From assembly GCA_030435675.1 (NCBI GenBank), contig CM059621.1, positions 7,378,001 to 7,442,000 of the forward strand: 64,000 nt of DNA, read 5' to 3'. Both the position numbers and the translations under genes were made by a program. Source of the stretch: Steinernema hermaphroditum. Its lineage: Eukaryota; Nematoda; Chromadorea; Rhabditida; Steinernematidae. Shown here one piece after another: positions 25,063 to 36,068 of the stretch (positions are counted from its first letter, which is position 1; every line of letters starts with the position of its first letter). The notes under the pieces were generated by a model that saw only the letters and a program-made list of their open reading frames with translations, was not told where the DNA came from and did no database searches.

Positions 25063-26331
25063 CTAGTGGTTACGTCTTCCGGAGCTGACTTCGATGGTAG
25101 AACGCTGGCGGACATTCGTCGACGTGATCGTACCCTCAGTGGATCCGTTGTTCGGTTCTGAAAAGCGAAAAGGTTTTCTGGAGAACCATTGATACTCACT
25201 GATATCGAAGGAGCCGTCGGCACTCGGCTCCACGAGGACCGTGGAGGTCGGATCACTAGGATCGGTCTCACGGTTGAAGTGAGTCCTCTCCACGCTCGCC
25301 TTCTGCTGTGCCATCTTCTGGACAACGGGGACGCTCTTCGACCAGACCGAAGGGATTCCGAAGAGGGTGTCGGCGCGGTCGGAGACCGGCTCCACGAGCT
25401 TCAGCGACCTGATCTCCGCATTCCTCGAATTTCGCCGCAGAGGAGAGACGAAACGCGAGCTGACGCCACTCGAGGACTGCGTCCGCGAGACACTCACTGT
25501 CCTTGGCGCCGCCGAGCGCCTCGACTTCTTCTTCGTCGTCCTCCGCGACCCCTTTCGTCCACTCGACTTTTCGACTGTCCGGAAGAAGTGCTTGGGCGTC
25601 TGGCGACCGACTTCGGTTCTCTGTTCCCTGGCTGAGAAGAACTCTTCGGATGCCTTCTTCTCCAGCGCGGCGGCCGGCGGCATTCCACGGGAGGCGTTGA
25701 GGGCGGCCTCCGTGCCAGCGTCGTCTGAAGGCGAGAATTCAGAAGACCTCAAAGAGACACAGACGAGAACTCACAGTGGTTGAAGAGGGGCGCCTGGGGC
25801 GAGAGCGGAGGCCGCGTCCCCGGATGCACGAAAACGTACTGACGGTCAGCCTTGCGTATGGACTTATCGCCCTGTGAGACCCAGCCGCCCATTTGGTGCA
25901 GCTTCTGCACGCATCCGTGGCGTCTCCACGGGTTCGGGTCGTAAAAGCTGTTGTTCCGCTCGTGCTTCGCGTTCATGCCCCAAATAGGCACCTGGATGAG
26001 AGAGGGTCACTCAGTGTCAAAGGGAGAGATTCACCTCGTGAACAATGTGCTTCATGTCGAAGTGGATGGCGTCGTCCTTCGGGGGCTGCCGCGAGATGAT
26101 CTTCGCCGCCTCCTCGAAGGTGCGCCCGCTGCGGATGTCCTCTACAGGGATCAGATCTACACAACTCAGCGCCGACTGGACACGCAAGGTGCCCGTCTTC
26201 GGAAGAAGCTCCGTTCTGCAGAAGGTCGACGGATTCCCGTCGCTGAAGTAGTCCGACCGCGTCGACTGAGACTTCTTCGACATCGTCTCCCGCTTCTGAG
26301 ACGTACTCGATGCGAATCGACCGCTCGACAT
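25063..26331 (-). CDS. Unknown protein, basic and Ser-rich
   Basis: Minus-strand exons 26331-26035, 25991-25775, 25724-25200 and 25157-25063 splice into 377 residues; each junction keeps frame. I do not recognise it. The middle has a distinctive conserved-looking block (MNAKHERNNSFYDPNPWRRH, then QMGGWVSQGDKSIRKADRQY) preceded by HFDMKHIVHEV. The second half is basic and Ser-rich (RRTTKKKSRRSAAPRT), ending in a short tail. There are no membrane segments. The FYDPNPW block resembles repeats in some microtubule- or axoneme-associated proteins, but that is weak. The start is the ATG 37 nt after a CATTTAG that could be a trans-splice site. Confidence 0.6.
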
Positions 26332-26621
26332 CGGAATGGCTGGAGAACTGGGGGTTGGGGACGGCGAAAGAACCTAAATGAAGTGTCTAGACGGTTCTAT
26401 CCCGTCTCAATTTGCATGTCTGTGCCTACCAAAGAATTTTGTAATGTGCTGCTGTCCAACTTTGAAAGCTGTTCCCTGATTCGTAAACCCTTTGCATTGC
26501 GTAAACAGGAACGTAACCAACTGCAAAATCGACAACAACCAATCGATAACACCCTCTTCTTCACACTTTCCGCTGACTCCATCCGGAACCGTCGTCACTG
26601 ACTCGTCCTTCGTCCGCCGTG

Positions 26622-27434
26622 ATGTCGAACGTGAGCATTTTCTCCTGCTCCTCGACTTCTTCCGCCCGCGAAAACCAACTCCCCTTCAGCGCCGCTCTGA
26701 TCCTCCCGGAGTGCGATCCCGAGAACGCTTTCTTCCAGGTGTTCGACCCCCAGCGGCCGGAGATCAAGTGTGACCTCAGCCATTACGGCTTCGTGGACGA
26801 CTTCGAAATCTGTCAGAATCCGACGGCAGCGATCGGCCGCGGCCAGTGGGCAAACTCGGAGACGAACCGGTCACGCTTCGTCTCGAAGGTCAAGAAGATC
26901 TCGAAGCTGCCTGCAAACACCCTGACGATCCGCTACTTGAGCTTCGCGAAACGGAATCACGAGTTCTCGAAGAGTCTTCTAAACGCGCTGAGTCCTTCCG
27001 TCGTCCACCTCAACATCTACAACGTCTTCTGTTGCGATTCGGAGCTGTCCCTTCTGGCGAAGAGGGTCATGGCTAAGGGCACTCTCCAACACCTGATGGT
27101 CGCCACAAGTTCGCTGAGCAGAGACTTCCCGAAACTCCTCTGGAAGTGGCTCCAGAAGGGCGAATGGAGGTACGTGGAGCTCAGCAAGGTCGAAGGGCCT
27201 ACCTTCGACATCTCCTTCCTCGAGAAGCTCGTCGACTGGTGGATGCAGAAGGGTGCCAGCGTCTCCAGGAGCTTCTCCGTGGATCTGGTGATCTCGGGGC
27301 GTGAAGACCTCGTTCTCCTGAACTCCTTCGTCTACACGGGTAGTTTCTACTACAGAGAACATCCCACGCTCAGGAAATCGGGGGCTTCTATCTACAGAGA
27401 AGGTTGGACGCACTTCGATGTTCGTTTGACCTGA
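26622..27434 (+). CDS. Unknown single-exon protein
   Basis: This is an open frame of 270 residues starting at the second of two adjacent ATGs. It shows no clear motif. The central part is a soluble mixed alpha/beta sequence with repeated short strands (LTIRYLSFA, SVVHLNIYNVF, EWRYVELSKV, SFSVDLVISG) followed by GWTHFDVRLT at the end. This spacing resembles the F-box-associated C-terminal regions common in nematodes, but no F-box is seen at the N-terminus. TAAATAAA follows the stop at about 27450. The long frame with non-repetitive residue use supports a real gene. Confidence 0.6.
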   Translation: MSNVSIFSCSSTSSARENQLPFSAALILPECDPENAFFQVFDPQRPEIKCDLSHYGFVDDFEICQNPTAAIGRGQWANSETNRSRFVSKVKKISKLPANTLTIRYLSFAKRNHEFSKSLLNALSPSVVHLNIYNVFCCDSELSLLAKRVMAKGTLQHLMVATSSLSRDFPKLLWKWLQKGEWRYVELSKVEGPTFDISFLEKLVDWWMQKGASVSRSFSVDLVISGREDLVLLNSFVYTGSFYYREHPTLRKSGASIYREGWTHFDVRLT

Positions 27435-27529
27435 TTGTGTTCACTTGCTGTAAATAAACTACTTTTGGATCTTTACTCAACCTTGACTCTACCGCTGGGA
27501 GTCAACCATTTTTTTTTCAGTGATGTTAG

Positions 27530-27819
27530 TCATTTTATTCGATCATAAAACAATAGTCCAAGCAGAAGAAATACAAGACCCCCCAAGGCAATCATTAGAA
27601 CCACAGCGCACAAGGTTGCCACCGTTTCCCTTCGATTTTTGGGTCGCGAGAAATCTTAAATCCGAAAGTGACACCGCAAACGAGGGCGGACTTACCTAAA
27701 CTGCGGATCGGACGTACCCAGGGACTGGTCCTCTCCTCCATGACGTCCTCATAGGTCGGAGGCTCTTCCAGAAGCTCGTAGCAAGGGCATTCGGCGTCGA
27801 TCTCCCGAGAAGGCGTCAT
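27530..27819 (-). CDS. Small single-pass membrane protein with PPxY (PPTY)
   Basis: Exons 27819-27696 and 27654-27530 are separated by a 41-nt phase-1 intron and give 82 residues. The acidic N-terminal half contains EEPPTYEDV, a PPxY motif that usually binds WW domains such as those of Nedd4-type ubiquitin ligases. Exon 2 adds a basic patch (RPKNRRE), one membrane helix (TLCAVVLMIALGGLVFLLLG) and a four-residue charged end. The basic patch before the helix suggests the PPxY side is cytosolic. It belongs to the two-exon small membrane gene set of this window. No function is known. Confidence 0.72.
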
Positions 27820-29018
27820 TTCGGACGGCTCAATCCACGTCGATCGATCGGGAAGGAGCAAAATCGACCGATTGTTGTTATCATCGTCGAGAACTCTTCC
27901 TTAGAACGTTGTTTTTGTCCGTTCAGATTGCGTGCTTCTGCAGAGTCAGTTCTTGTGGTTGGGCAGTGTACTTAGCCTTTCCGATGTGTTCTGCCATTGT
28001 GGCGGAGAAGGACGTCGCCAAAACACGCTATCAATTACGTTTCGCTCGGTATGAGATCGGTTATCAGCAATTTTGGAAGAATGCGTTTCGTCTTCGAAGA
28101 GTCGGTCTTTTTAAGGTCTTTCCAACAGCTCTAATTCTCTAGGCAATTTTTTACTGGGAGTCGTAGTGAAATCTAGAAACGTGATGTTTACGTTGACCAC
28201 CTCTCCAAATTCACATGACCACTGTGTAGGGCATTTGTGGGACATGGATGGAAATGACACCACACATCACAGCACTCAAGGAAGTCATCAACACGTTATC
28301 AGTTATTCCAATAATGACGTTTGCTTGGATCAGATTTTTGGAAAGTGGAGGCCCTGAGGCAGTCTTGTATAGAATACCAAGAAGTTGGGTGATCTGGAAT
28401 GCTTTTAGAGAACTTTTATAGTTGACGAGTACCGTATCTATTTTTGAGATGAGGATAGTCTTCATGTTTTGTAGAGAGGGAATCGAAGAACACTCCATTA
28501 CATATAATGAGTTTTTTTCCTCTCCTTCTATTTTCCGAAAAGTACAAATCTAGGACAAACATCCAAAGGTCACTTGGTGCATCCCAGCACCAGGGCCCCA
28601 TGTTGCGCTCCGTGGCGATAGCCTCGGTTCGTATCTCCGTGCTCGAGAGAGGAGTCGAGGATCCAAGCCGAAACGACGTTGACAAACCGGGTGGCGTCGC
28701 AGACTAGGCTTTGGCGACTGGAATCGTGACGTAGGTGGCGACCATCCCGATTAGGGACCAGGCGCCACATTGCAGAATTGGGCTTTCCTGAATTGGGCCT
28801 CTTCAGAGAGGCAAAATCGAAGAAGAAGGCGTTCTTTCTAAATCGGGCGCTCTCTCCTTCTTCCAGAAGGGCAACGTTCTACTAAATGAATCGCTTTTCC
28901 TTTGTGTGAAATCGAAAACTCATACGTCATCGGCGATAACGCCGACGCCGACGGCCGCTTTTAAGGCTTCCTCGGGAGGGGCGCTCCTTCAGTCTGCCCG
29001 AGGACCTTCTCTCCGAAA
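27820..29018. other. Intergenic region, nothing recognised
   Basis: No frame here splices into a convincing protein on either strand. A TACCGTA lies at about 28432. The last part (about 28920-29015) is GC-rich with a TTTTAAG that could be the TATA element of the small membrane gene at 29019. Confidence 0.4.
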
Positions 29019-29320
29019 ATGATGGCCTCCACTTCGCAGCCGCCGGTTACCAAAGTGCCTCTCGAGAAGCAGCTGATCCAAGTCCCTCTCACCCATGGCC
29101 GATACGTGCGCTACTTCAGCAACGGTAGGTGATATCTCCGGCTACCGTAGTCCGTACTTCTGCAGCGAGTGAAATGGAGTCCTCTTGCTGTGAGGAGTAC
29201 GACGAGGCGCTCCACCGACGCCGCTGCCTCAGGACGACCCTCGAGATCAGCCTCTTTGTGCTTCTTCTCATCCTCCTCATCACGGCCGCCTCAATCGGCA
29301 TGGCTCACCGAAGGAACTAA
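29019..29320 (+). CDS. Small single-pass membrane protein
   Basis: Exons 29019-29124 and 29166-29320 with a 41-nt phase-1 intron give 86 residues. The N-terminal exon is hydrophilic (VPLEKQLIQVPLTHGRYVRY). Exon 2 gives a Cys pair (SSCCEEYDEA), a basic patch (HRRRCLR), one helix (ISLFVLLLILLITAASIG) and a short basic end. There is no exact PPxY. The intron contains the recurrent TACCGTA. A poly(A) signal AATAAA follows at about 29355. Its layout matches the other two-exon membrane genes. I do not recognise a homologue. Confidence 0.7.
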
Positions 29321-29814
29321 GGTCTTCCCTAAGCCCTCGCATGTACATATATGTAAATAAAGAGATTCCCGACCGGCTTACGCGGCTAATGCGCTTTTTT
29401 ATATTCAGCTTATGAGAAGAGGTGAGGCGCTGGGATCGTCTTATCACTCTCCACGCGAACGAAGTACTTGTCAGTTCGGGGTAAGCAAACAAACAATCTG
29501 AGCGGAGCACAACACTCTTTTATGGGGAAGGAACTTTCGCTGAGATGGTGAAGGTAAACGTCGACGAAACAAGGGCAAAGACCGTTACACGATGCTTTTA
29601 CGATGCTTTCACAGCCTATGTAATCGCGCTCGAGGTTTGATCACCTGATGGGTGTTGGCCGTCGAAACGACCACGAATGTCGACGACAAGAATGTGAGCA
29701 GCGCAGAAGAAAAATTAGCGTTTCAAGAAGCTACCTCATCGCTACGGAACAGAGAAAGATAGGCCTGGAGAAACGACCAAATGAAATAACTCTGCGAGCC
29801 GCTCAAAAACTATA
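29321..29814. other. Intergenic, nothing recognised
   Basis: No gene is seen between the small membrane gene and the mariner-like element apart from a likely AATAAA at about 29355. Confidence 0.4.
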
Positions 29815-30927
29815 CAGGGTGCGCCTGATAAAGTGCAACATTTTTGATTCATTGATTTAGGTGGATTTGAGAGAGTTTGATCAAGTTTGAGCGTGATATA
29901 CGTGTTCAGCGTCCTATTCTAGCTCTGAATGTCTGTTATTAGCTGACATTTCGAAAAAATTCCTAAAAAAATCCGAACGCTTGAGGACCAACTATCTGTC
30001 CGATGCACAAGCGCGAAAACTCGAATCCGGTTATCGTAAAAGCCCTTGTATCTAAACGATATGAGGTCCAGCGAGTTGTTGGTCGCTATTGGGAGATAGA
30101 ACAGGGCAAGTAGAAGGCTAGGAAAGGTAGAAAGAGAACAGGGCGAAATTCAGCTGTTCGAGAAGCCATCCTAAAGAAGTTGAAGCGGAATTCAGACCCA
30201 ACTTTAATATAATAAAGTTGGCTAAAGAGTACGGAATCTTAGGAAGAAGTGCCCGGCGAGTATTTGGCAAAGATCTGACGACGTTTCCTTACAAGAAAGT
30301 GAAAGAACGCCGAAAAGACCAAGCATTCGAAAAGTCTGATGGACTGGGTTGGAATTTCCGTCATGGGTAGCCCAAAACTGGTATTTTGTGAACAAAATGA
30401 CCGTTTAACGGCCGAGTTTTATCAGAGAAAAATTCTAGAAGGCGTACTGAAACCGTGGGAGGCAGAGAAATACGGAGAAATTGCACGGACCATCCAGCAA
30501 GATTGCATATCTACAAAAAGCTTCAAAACAGCTTAAGTCTGGATTTGGGCCGATGTGCTTAAGGTGGAGGGTAAATCTTTTTGGTCACCACTTTTGCTGG
30601 ATCTGAATCCTCTCCAATTTGAGATTTTGTGCTTTGTGTGGATGAGTGTCAGTTCTTTACGATGCGATATATTGAACTCACTCAGGACAACTCTAGAGGC
30701 CAAACGGAGGCAGAAAACAAAATCCAGACCTGCGTCGCTCGGGGGTTCGAATAGGATGTATGTTTAGGCATGTAGCCAAGCCAAATCGGAATCACCCGAC
30801 AAACAGTTTTGGTTGTCTTATTTGCTAGTGTTGTGCTTCATTTTGCGTATAAAAGTATCGTATTTGGAGAAGACCACAGCGAGTTACATTGATTTCTTCT
30901 TGTTGCAATTTATGTGACACACCCTGT
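29815..30927 (+). mobile_element. Decayed mariner/Tc1-like DNA transposon
   Basis: The ends are imperfect inverted repeats of about 25 bp, CAGGGTGCGCCTGATAAAGT on the left and the complement of ATTTATGTGACACACCCTG on the right, each flanked by TA as expected of this superfamily. Between them lies about 1.1 kb with many stops. Fragments such as AKEYGILGRSARRVFG followed by basic residues resemble the second helix-turn-helix of a mariner transposase. No catalytic domain can be read, so the copy is dead. Confidence 0.7.
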
Positions 30928-30987
30928 AAAGAGCAGAATACACCGGAGTGCAAGAATCGGAAGATTTTGCATATAAGAGTCAAAGAA

Positions 30988-31131
30988 AAATTTGCAAATT
31001 GCAATATTCAAAATAAAAAAAACTATGTATTTGCAAGGCTTCTGCAAGGCATTCCGGTATTCCAAAATTTGCAAATTGCAATATTCAAAATAAAAAAACT
31101 ATGTATTTGCAAGGTTCTGCAAGGCATTCCG
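30988..31131 (+). repeat. Direct tandem repeat, two copies of about 68 bp
   Basis: A unit beginning AAATTTGCAAATTGCAATAT and ending CTGCAAGGCATTCCG occurs at about 30988-31056 and again at about 31065-31131, with one or two small indels. Each unit has internal echoes of TTTGCAA. It lies between the transposon and the CDC25 gene. Confidence 0.75.
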
Positions 31132-31405
31132 AAATGTCAGAAAGCAGAACCCAGGCTGCATCACCTGCTTTATGGATTCTGGAAATACGGCAAACGACCG
31201 TTCCTCACTCGTTTCTCCAGATGCGAAATTTCTTTTTTCTTCGACGCGTCTCGTTTTTTGTCTGCAGACGCCGTTCGGGATTCACCGATAGACGATTTAA
31301 ACGGTCCCAGGACGATCCCAAACAAACAATGTCTCGCTCAGCCGTTGTAGCGTCCGCGGCGGCACCCCGAACCCTTAGCGCGCGGTTCCGAAGTCCAACA
31401 AGCAA

Positions 31406-32764
31406 ATGTCCAGGAGAAGCCTTAGCAAACAATTCCAACTGGCATCGGACGTTTCCAATGTCAGCTCCTATCCGCCGACGTCGCCGTTCCGCCTAGGAGA
31501 AGACAGCGTCTTTCTCGAGGACACCAACTCAACGTGCTCGGAAGTGGTCCTTGGACTCGGGATACCGTCGTTTGACGCGGCCACTCCGAAGGTGCCTCGC
31601 CGGGCGCCGTTGGCTTCTCTCTGCAACAACACAACCCGGAAGCGAAACCGGACGACAAGTCTTTTCGGAGATGATAACCGGAGCAACAAGAAGTCCAGAA
31701 ATGTAGGTCCACGTTCTCCGCTTTTCTCTGACCATCTCTAACCGTTTAGGATGATTTCGACCACGGGGAGCCTGTCAAGCGCATAATGTCGACGGGAATG
31801 CTAGCTCTTGCTCGTGACTATTCCATGTCCACGGTACGACGCATGTTCCCCCGCGCTACTTGATGTGTCCGCGTTTAGCACTATCACCTCCCGGCGGTTG
31901 CCTGTCCGCAGGTGCCTTCTGGTGCATTTCGAAGTATATCCGGCGCGACCTTGGCCGAGCTGATCCTCACCCTCAATGAGGAAGAATTTGCCAACAAGTA
32001 CTACTTAGTGGATTGTCGATATGAATACGAATATACTCGCGGACATATTCTGGTGCGCTCGCAGTGATCACTCAGCCCTAACCTTGATAGTTCTAGAACG
32101 CTACGAATCATTTCGATCCCGCGAAAATCGAAGGCGTGTTCTTCCCGCTAGACATAGAACAAGTAGCTAAGATGCGATCGCTGATACCCATCTTCTACTG
32201 CGAGTTCTCCCAGAAGCGTGGACCGTCCATGGCGCACAAGTTACGAGAGTTGGACCGGGGCAGGAATGCCGAAAACTATCCATATGTCGAATACCCTGAA
32301 ATATATGTGCTAGACCGCGGGTACAACAACTTCTTTAAGAATCCCGACAACCAGGTGAGGCGAACTTCTTCTCTACGTAACTGAAACGGACCATTTCAGA
32401 AGCTCTGCGAACCGATGGACTACGTTCAGATGGACGATCCACGCTTCCGAGATCATCTTCGTCGCATGTCTTTCCACCGCTCGAAGTCTTCTTCGGTGTT
32501 CACTTCCAAGCGCATGACGTTCCGATCGCAAGCTTTAGATTACTATACCCCGCAGGAGCGCGTCAGTTACTGCCAGAGCATTAGCTCGGAACTGGACGTC
32601 ACCCTATCTGGGTCTCCCATATCTCGGCACCAAAGTCGGAGTTCGGTATGTCTGTTCACGCCGCGAATAGCCATTGACGTCTTTAATTTCAGTCGATCGC
32701 CAAAAAGCCGAAAGCGCCTTTCTGTTCTGGCCAACCATGCGATGTCACCGGCCCGGCGGTCTGA
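31406..32764 (+). CDS. CDC25-family phosphatase
   Basis: Exons 31406-31702, 31750-31833, 31912-32052, 32097-32354, 32400-32645 and 32693-32764 give 365 residues. The catalytic rhodanese-like domain is clear: SGATLAELI, VDCRYEYEYTRGHI, the active loop YCEFSQKRGPSMAHKLRELD, and YPEIYVLDRGYNNFF. CDC25 enzymes remove inhibitory phosphates from cyclin-dependent kinases. The catalytic Cys and Arg of the Cx5R loop are present, but the residue before Cys is Tyr where the usual motif has His. The N-terminal 120 residues are Ser-rich and disordered, as usual for regulation. An in-frame extension through a 29-nt gap from an ATG at 31329 is possible but was not chosen. Several worm cdc-25 paralogues exist; I cannot say which this is. 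Confidence 0.88.
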
Positions 32765-33056
32765 ACTCGTGCGACCAGGGAAACGTGTTTACGTTGCTTT
32801 ACTTTGAATAAATCTAGCATTTTCGTTACTATTGTTGCCTCTATTGTTGAAGAAATGTCGTTATCACTGTCTATGAGGATAAAAAAGTATTATATCGTTA
32901 AGCTAAAGATATTTGTGAGTAAGTATGTATGTCGGAAATGATGCGCGATGGCTGCCACTTTGAACTGCATAATATGGAGTAACGCAGCACTGAAGACAAA
33001 GCCGGATAATAAGTGGTTTATTTCACAACGCATGGCAACCTTGGATCACGTTTAGA

Positions 33057-33999
33057 TCACTTGCGCACTGGGCGAAGCGTCTTTCCCTCGTTGTCACTGG
33101 CAATGACATGTTCGTTGATAGCCTTATCCATGACGGTGACCTTACGAGGAGCCGTCGGACGTCCCATGATACTGGCTTTCTTAGGCTGAATGAATCACAA
33201 AGTTGAATACTCCCTTACTGGCTTTAGACGTACCTGATCGTTTTTAGACTTCAGACGCTGGCGTTCACGAGCGGCGATCTCCCTCACGTCCGAATTCATG
33301 TGAACTGACGGCGGCTGGGCAGGCGACGCAGCAAGAGCAGTCTGCACCCAGTGCTTTGCTTCCAAAGATTCTGGTCGCTCGATAACCGAAGTGACAAATC
33401 CTGCTGTCTGTAGGGCCTTCAAGAGAAGTTCACGGGCGACATCCTTGTCCGTTACTGGCTTTCCGTCAATATCGATAATGTGGTCTCCAAGAGAGAGTTG
33501 CGAGGCGACCAGCGAGCCAGGATCCGAACGAGAGACGAGCACTCGATTCTGGTAGTGCTTGATCCCAAGACCGAGCTTCGGTCCGCCGGGTTTCCATTCG
33601 ATCTTGACGAGCTGGTAGATAAATCCATCGCGGCGCTGGATCAGCTTGGCGCGTTCCACGGGGATGTGCACTTTCGCCTCGAGTTCTTCCGCTCGCTTCG
33701 GGTCTCGACTGATTAGAAGATGTGCATTTGGCGGGGCATAGCGGAGCAATTTGAAGAAGTGGTTGGTGTCCTGGATAGCAATATTGTTGATTTTCAGGAT
33801 CTGATCGCCAATCTGAAGCAGAGAAGTAGCAGATGAGCATACACGGAGCGCGTCAACTCACTCTCAGCTTTCCTTCGGACAGAGTGCCAGCTTGCACCTT
33901 CGTGATGATCAGCTTGTCGTTGGGAGTCGCCCCAAGGGGTTCACCCTCCTCCATGGGGATATCGATCTCGATGGTCCCTTCCTTCGCCGCCTCGCCCAT
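33057..33999 (-). CDS. Two-PDZ-domain protein
   Basis: Exons 33999-33862, 33812-33234 and 33185-33057 give 281 residues. PDZ1 covers about residues 8-85 (a variant loop [20 protein letters not shown], then [10 protein letters not shown]). PDZ2 covers about 120-205 ([35 protein letters not shown]). PDZ domains bind short C-terminal peptides and assemble complexes, often at membranes. The last exon is basic ([13 protein letters not shown]). There are no membrane segments or other domains. Similar small two-PDZ proteins are common in nematodes. Their partners are unknown; several nearby small membrane proteins end in hydrophobic residues and could be ligands, but that is speculation. Confidence 0.85.
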
Positions 34000-34323
34000 C
34001 TTTCCGTCAAGAGTCCGATGAGCAGACTAAACCCGTCGTGCCGCGAAGCTCTCTTTTAAGGCCAGTTACTGTCTGCTGTCGCGTCTCATATTTTCCACTT
34101 AGACTTTATAGTACACTCATCCGAGCCTCTGCAAATTTGTGGAATCGGTCCCAAACAACGCAGGGGAGCGAACTTTCTGGGAGACTCTGTTCAGCTGTTG
34201 AGATTCAAGAACATGAAGTGTAGAGGCGGACATCACATGCTCAGCTCAAAAATCACAAAGTGAATCGGTCAACAACAAACACCGCTCCGCCCTATACGCC
34301 CTGCTCCTTCTTGCAATCTCACG

Positions 34324-34516
34324 ATGTCCTCGCCGCTTCTTCCACGACGATCACCTCGGCTCCCATTAGGTCTCCTCTTTTAGCTTCTGAACACCTTCTG
34401 AACCTCTCTTCAGCGACCCATCGGGCCGTCACTGCAAAATCTTCCTCTACGGCGTGGCCATCTTCTTCGCCGCCTTCCTCGTCCACCTGGCCAATAGGCT
34501 CAACCCCCACCACTGA
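34324..34516 (+). pseudogene. Broken copy of the small membrane gene at 41160
   Basis: It matches 41160-41365 closely, including flanks on both sides (CAACAACAAAC upstream and TCGTCCTGGACCTTCCCTTC downstream). The second exon has the same end (FFAAFLVHLA then NPHH). However, the splice donor GT is lost (CCAAGTAG has become CCATTAG), a one-base deletion shifts the frame after the acceptor, and 12 bp of the membrane helix are missing. I infer a decayed duplicate. An alternative donor could in theory rescue it. Confidence 0.6.
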
Positions 34517-34588
34517 TCGTCCTGGACCTTCCCTTCCCAGTGCTCAATCTCCTCATTTGCTCAAAAATTCCATAGCTTTATCGATCGT

Positions 34589-35074
34589 TCAAATCTTCAA
34601 GAACTCATCTTCAAGATCTCGGTTGATAGCCGCCAACTTCATACTGCTTTCTTCTGCAAGTTCTTCAGCCCGCTTCAGTTCGTGGCGTAAACGAGTTTCA
34701 ACAGCGGAAATGGCGCTACTGTTGTATTCGAAGACCGCTTTGCAGTAATCTAATGCTTCGGCTGCTTCTTTACAACTGTCGATGCTTTCGTCGTGGTAGC
34801 GGAATATATCGCCAACACTCTGCTTCGCTGACAGCTTTCTTACGTCGCATAAGTCGTCTTCTTCGTCCTTCCTGGGAACTGGGCGACGGAGAGCGTACGT
34901 AAAATACGCAGAGACGAACAGCAGAAACCAGAACCAGGCGACATTCAGTAGATACCACGAGCGGAGGAGCGGCCAGGAACAGCAGCAGCCGGGATGCACT
35001 CCCTCCGGATAGGGCTCGAAGGCGATTAGCGGATGTCGCGGAAGAAACTGCTGCTCGAAACCGGAATGCGTCAT
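34589..35074 (-). CDS. Membrane-anchored coiled-coil protein
   Basis: This is a single open frame of 161 residues. The N-terminal 35 residues include a Cys run (GCCCSWP), followed by one membrane helix (LNVAWFWFLLFVSAYFTYAL) and a basic stop (RRPVPRK). The C-terminal 100 residues are acidic, then form a long helix with heptad character (AISAVETRLRHELKRAEELA). This suggests a membrane protein with a soluble coiled coil for partner binding. I do not recognise the family. It lies in the zone of small membrane genes but lacks their intron. Confidence 0.6.
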   Translation of the reverse strand: MTHSGFEQQFLPRHPLIAFEPYPEGVHPGCCCSWPLLRSWYLLNVAWFWFLLFVSAYFTYALRRPVPRKDEEDDLCDVRKLSAKQSVGDIFRYHDESIDSCKEAAEALDYCKAVFEYNSSAISAVETRLRHELKRAEELAEESSMKLAAINRDLEDEFLKI

Positions 35075-35566
35075 GGAGCCTCGAGATTCCTCAATCTGAA
35101 ACGAATCTACGTTAGAAATGTGTCATCTCGGAACGGCGGCAAGAAACGACTAATCCATGCAAAACAATTCGCGAGACGGATGAAATGTCTACAGACATAT
35201 TCCAGACAGAGACGCGCGAGAGGCGGTAATCTTCCATTTGCCTGCGTACTGTACCAGTCGGACGGAACACTGTGGGTGGTCCGCCGTTTCTCTGTGTTCC
35301 TTTCAACTTGGCCCGATCCGCAGTTTAGGTGGGTCCGCCCTTTGAATCGTTTGACTTTGTTCTTTCTGCTCTGAGAGTGCTTTTGTTCTTTCTGCTCTGA
35401 GAGTGCATGATATATCTTAGATTTATGTTAGTATGCCAGCAGATGGCGTAATTTGTTTACTTCAAAAACAAATGTCAGGAAGTTCAACGTAATTAGAATC
35501 ACTTTGCTGCCACTGTGCAAAGCAATTTATCCGAGCAGCAGACTCCGTGGCTTTAGACGGCGAAGG
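35075..35566. other. Intergenic, nothing recognised
   Basis: There is a short duplicated phrase, CTTTGTTCTTTCTGCTCTGA followed by CTTTTGTTCTTTCTGCTCTG (about 35355-35403). No gene is seen. Confidence 0.4.
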
Positions 35567-36068
35567 TTATTCCTTTCGGCCTTGTTTGGCCTCTCTCCGC
35601 TTTTCCGGAGTCCTCCGCTTCCTCGTCTTCTCCTGCTCTATTTCTTCTTTGGACTCTGGAAGGTGATCGCCACTAGGATCTCGCGGTCCCCACGTGCCAT
35701 CGACTAGATCTTGGAGGATGCTCTCCTCTGCAATTATCTCCTTCATCTTCGTGTAGTAGAATCCACCGGGCAAGCATGCCCGGATGTCCCTCTCTATGGC
35801 AGATCTCTTCGCCTCGCCGCTGATTGTCCACTTCTGCGGTTCCTTCCTGGAGACCTCTCTGCGCGTCTTCTCGAAGTTGCTGACGACAGCCGTGCACACC
35901 GTTTTCTCGATGACTTCCTTCCGCACGGTCTCCAGTGAGTCTTTCACACGGAGATGAGGGAACTGCGCGAAGATGAAAGGATAGAGGATAGTCACCTCGC
36001 AGGGTCTCTCGCCGAAGTTGTTCCACTCAAGATAACAGAGCGTAGAGTAGGGGGCGTTGCCATCTTTT
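35567..36068 (-). CDS. Paralogue of the YPF/LPGG/GSWG domain protein (start missing)
   Basis: The last exon runs from 36068 to 35567. In order it shows EWNNFGER, TILYPFIFAQFPHL, KWTISGEAKRSAIERDIRAC, LPGGFYY, LVDGTWGPRDPSGDHLP and KEEIEQEKTRKRR. These match the protein at 19912-21159 motif for motif, ending soon after the basic segment. The exon opens in phase 2 after GTTCAG, so an upstream exon with the start codon must exist; I could not place it with confidence. An ATG at 36063 is out of frame. The function is unknown. Confidence 0.6.

Noticed and set aside
31329..31405. Upstream ATG for the CDC25 gene
   Set aside because: It would need a 29-nt intron, shorter than any other supported here; the ATG at 31406 needs none.
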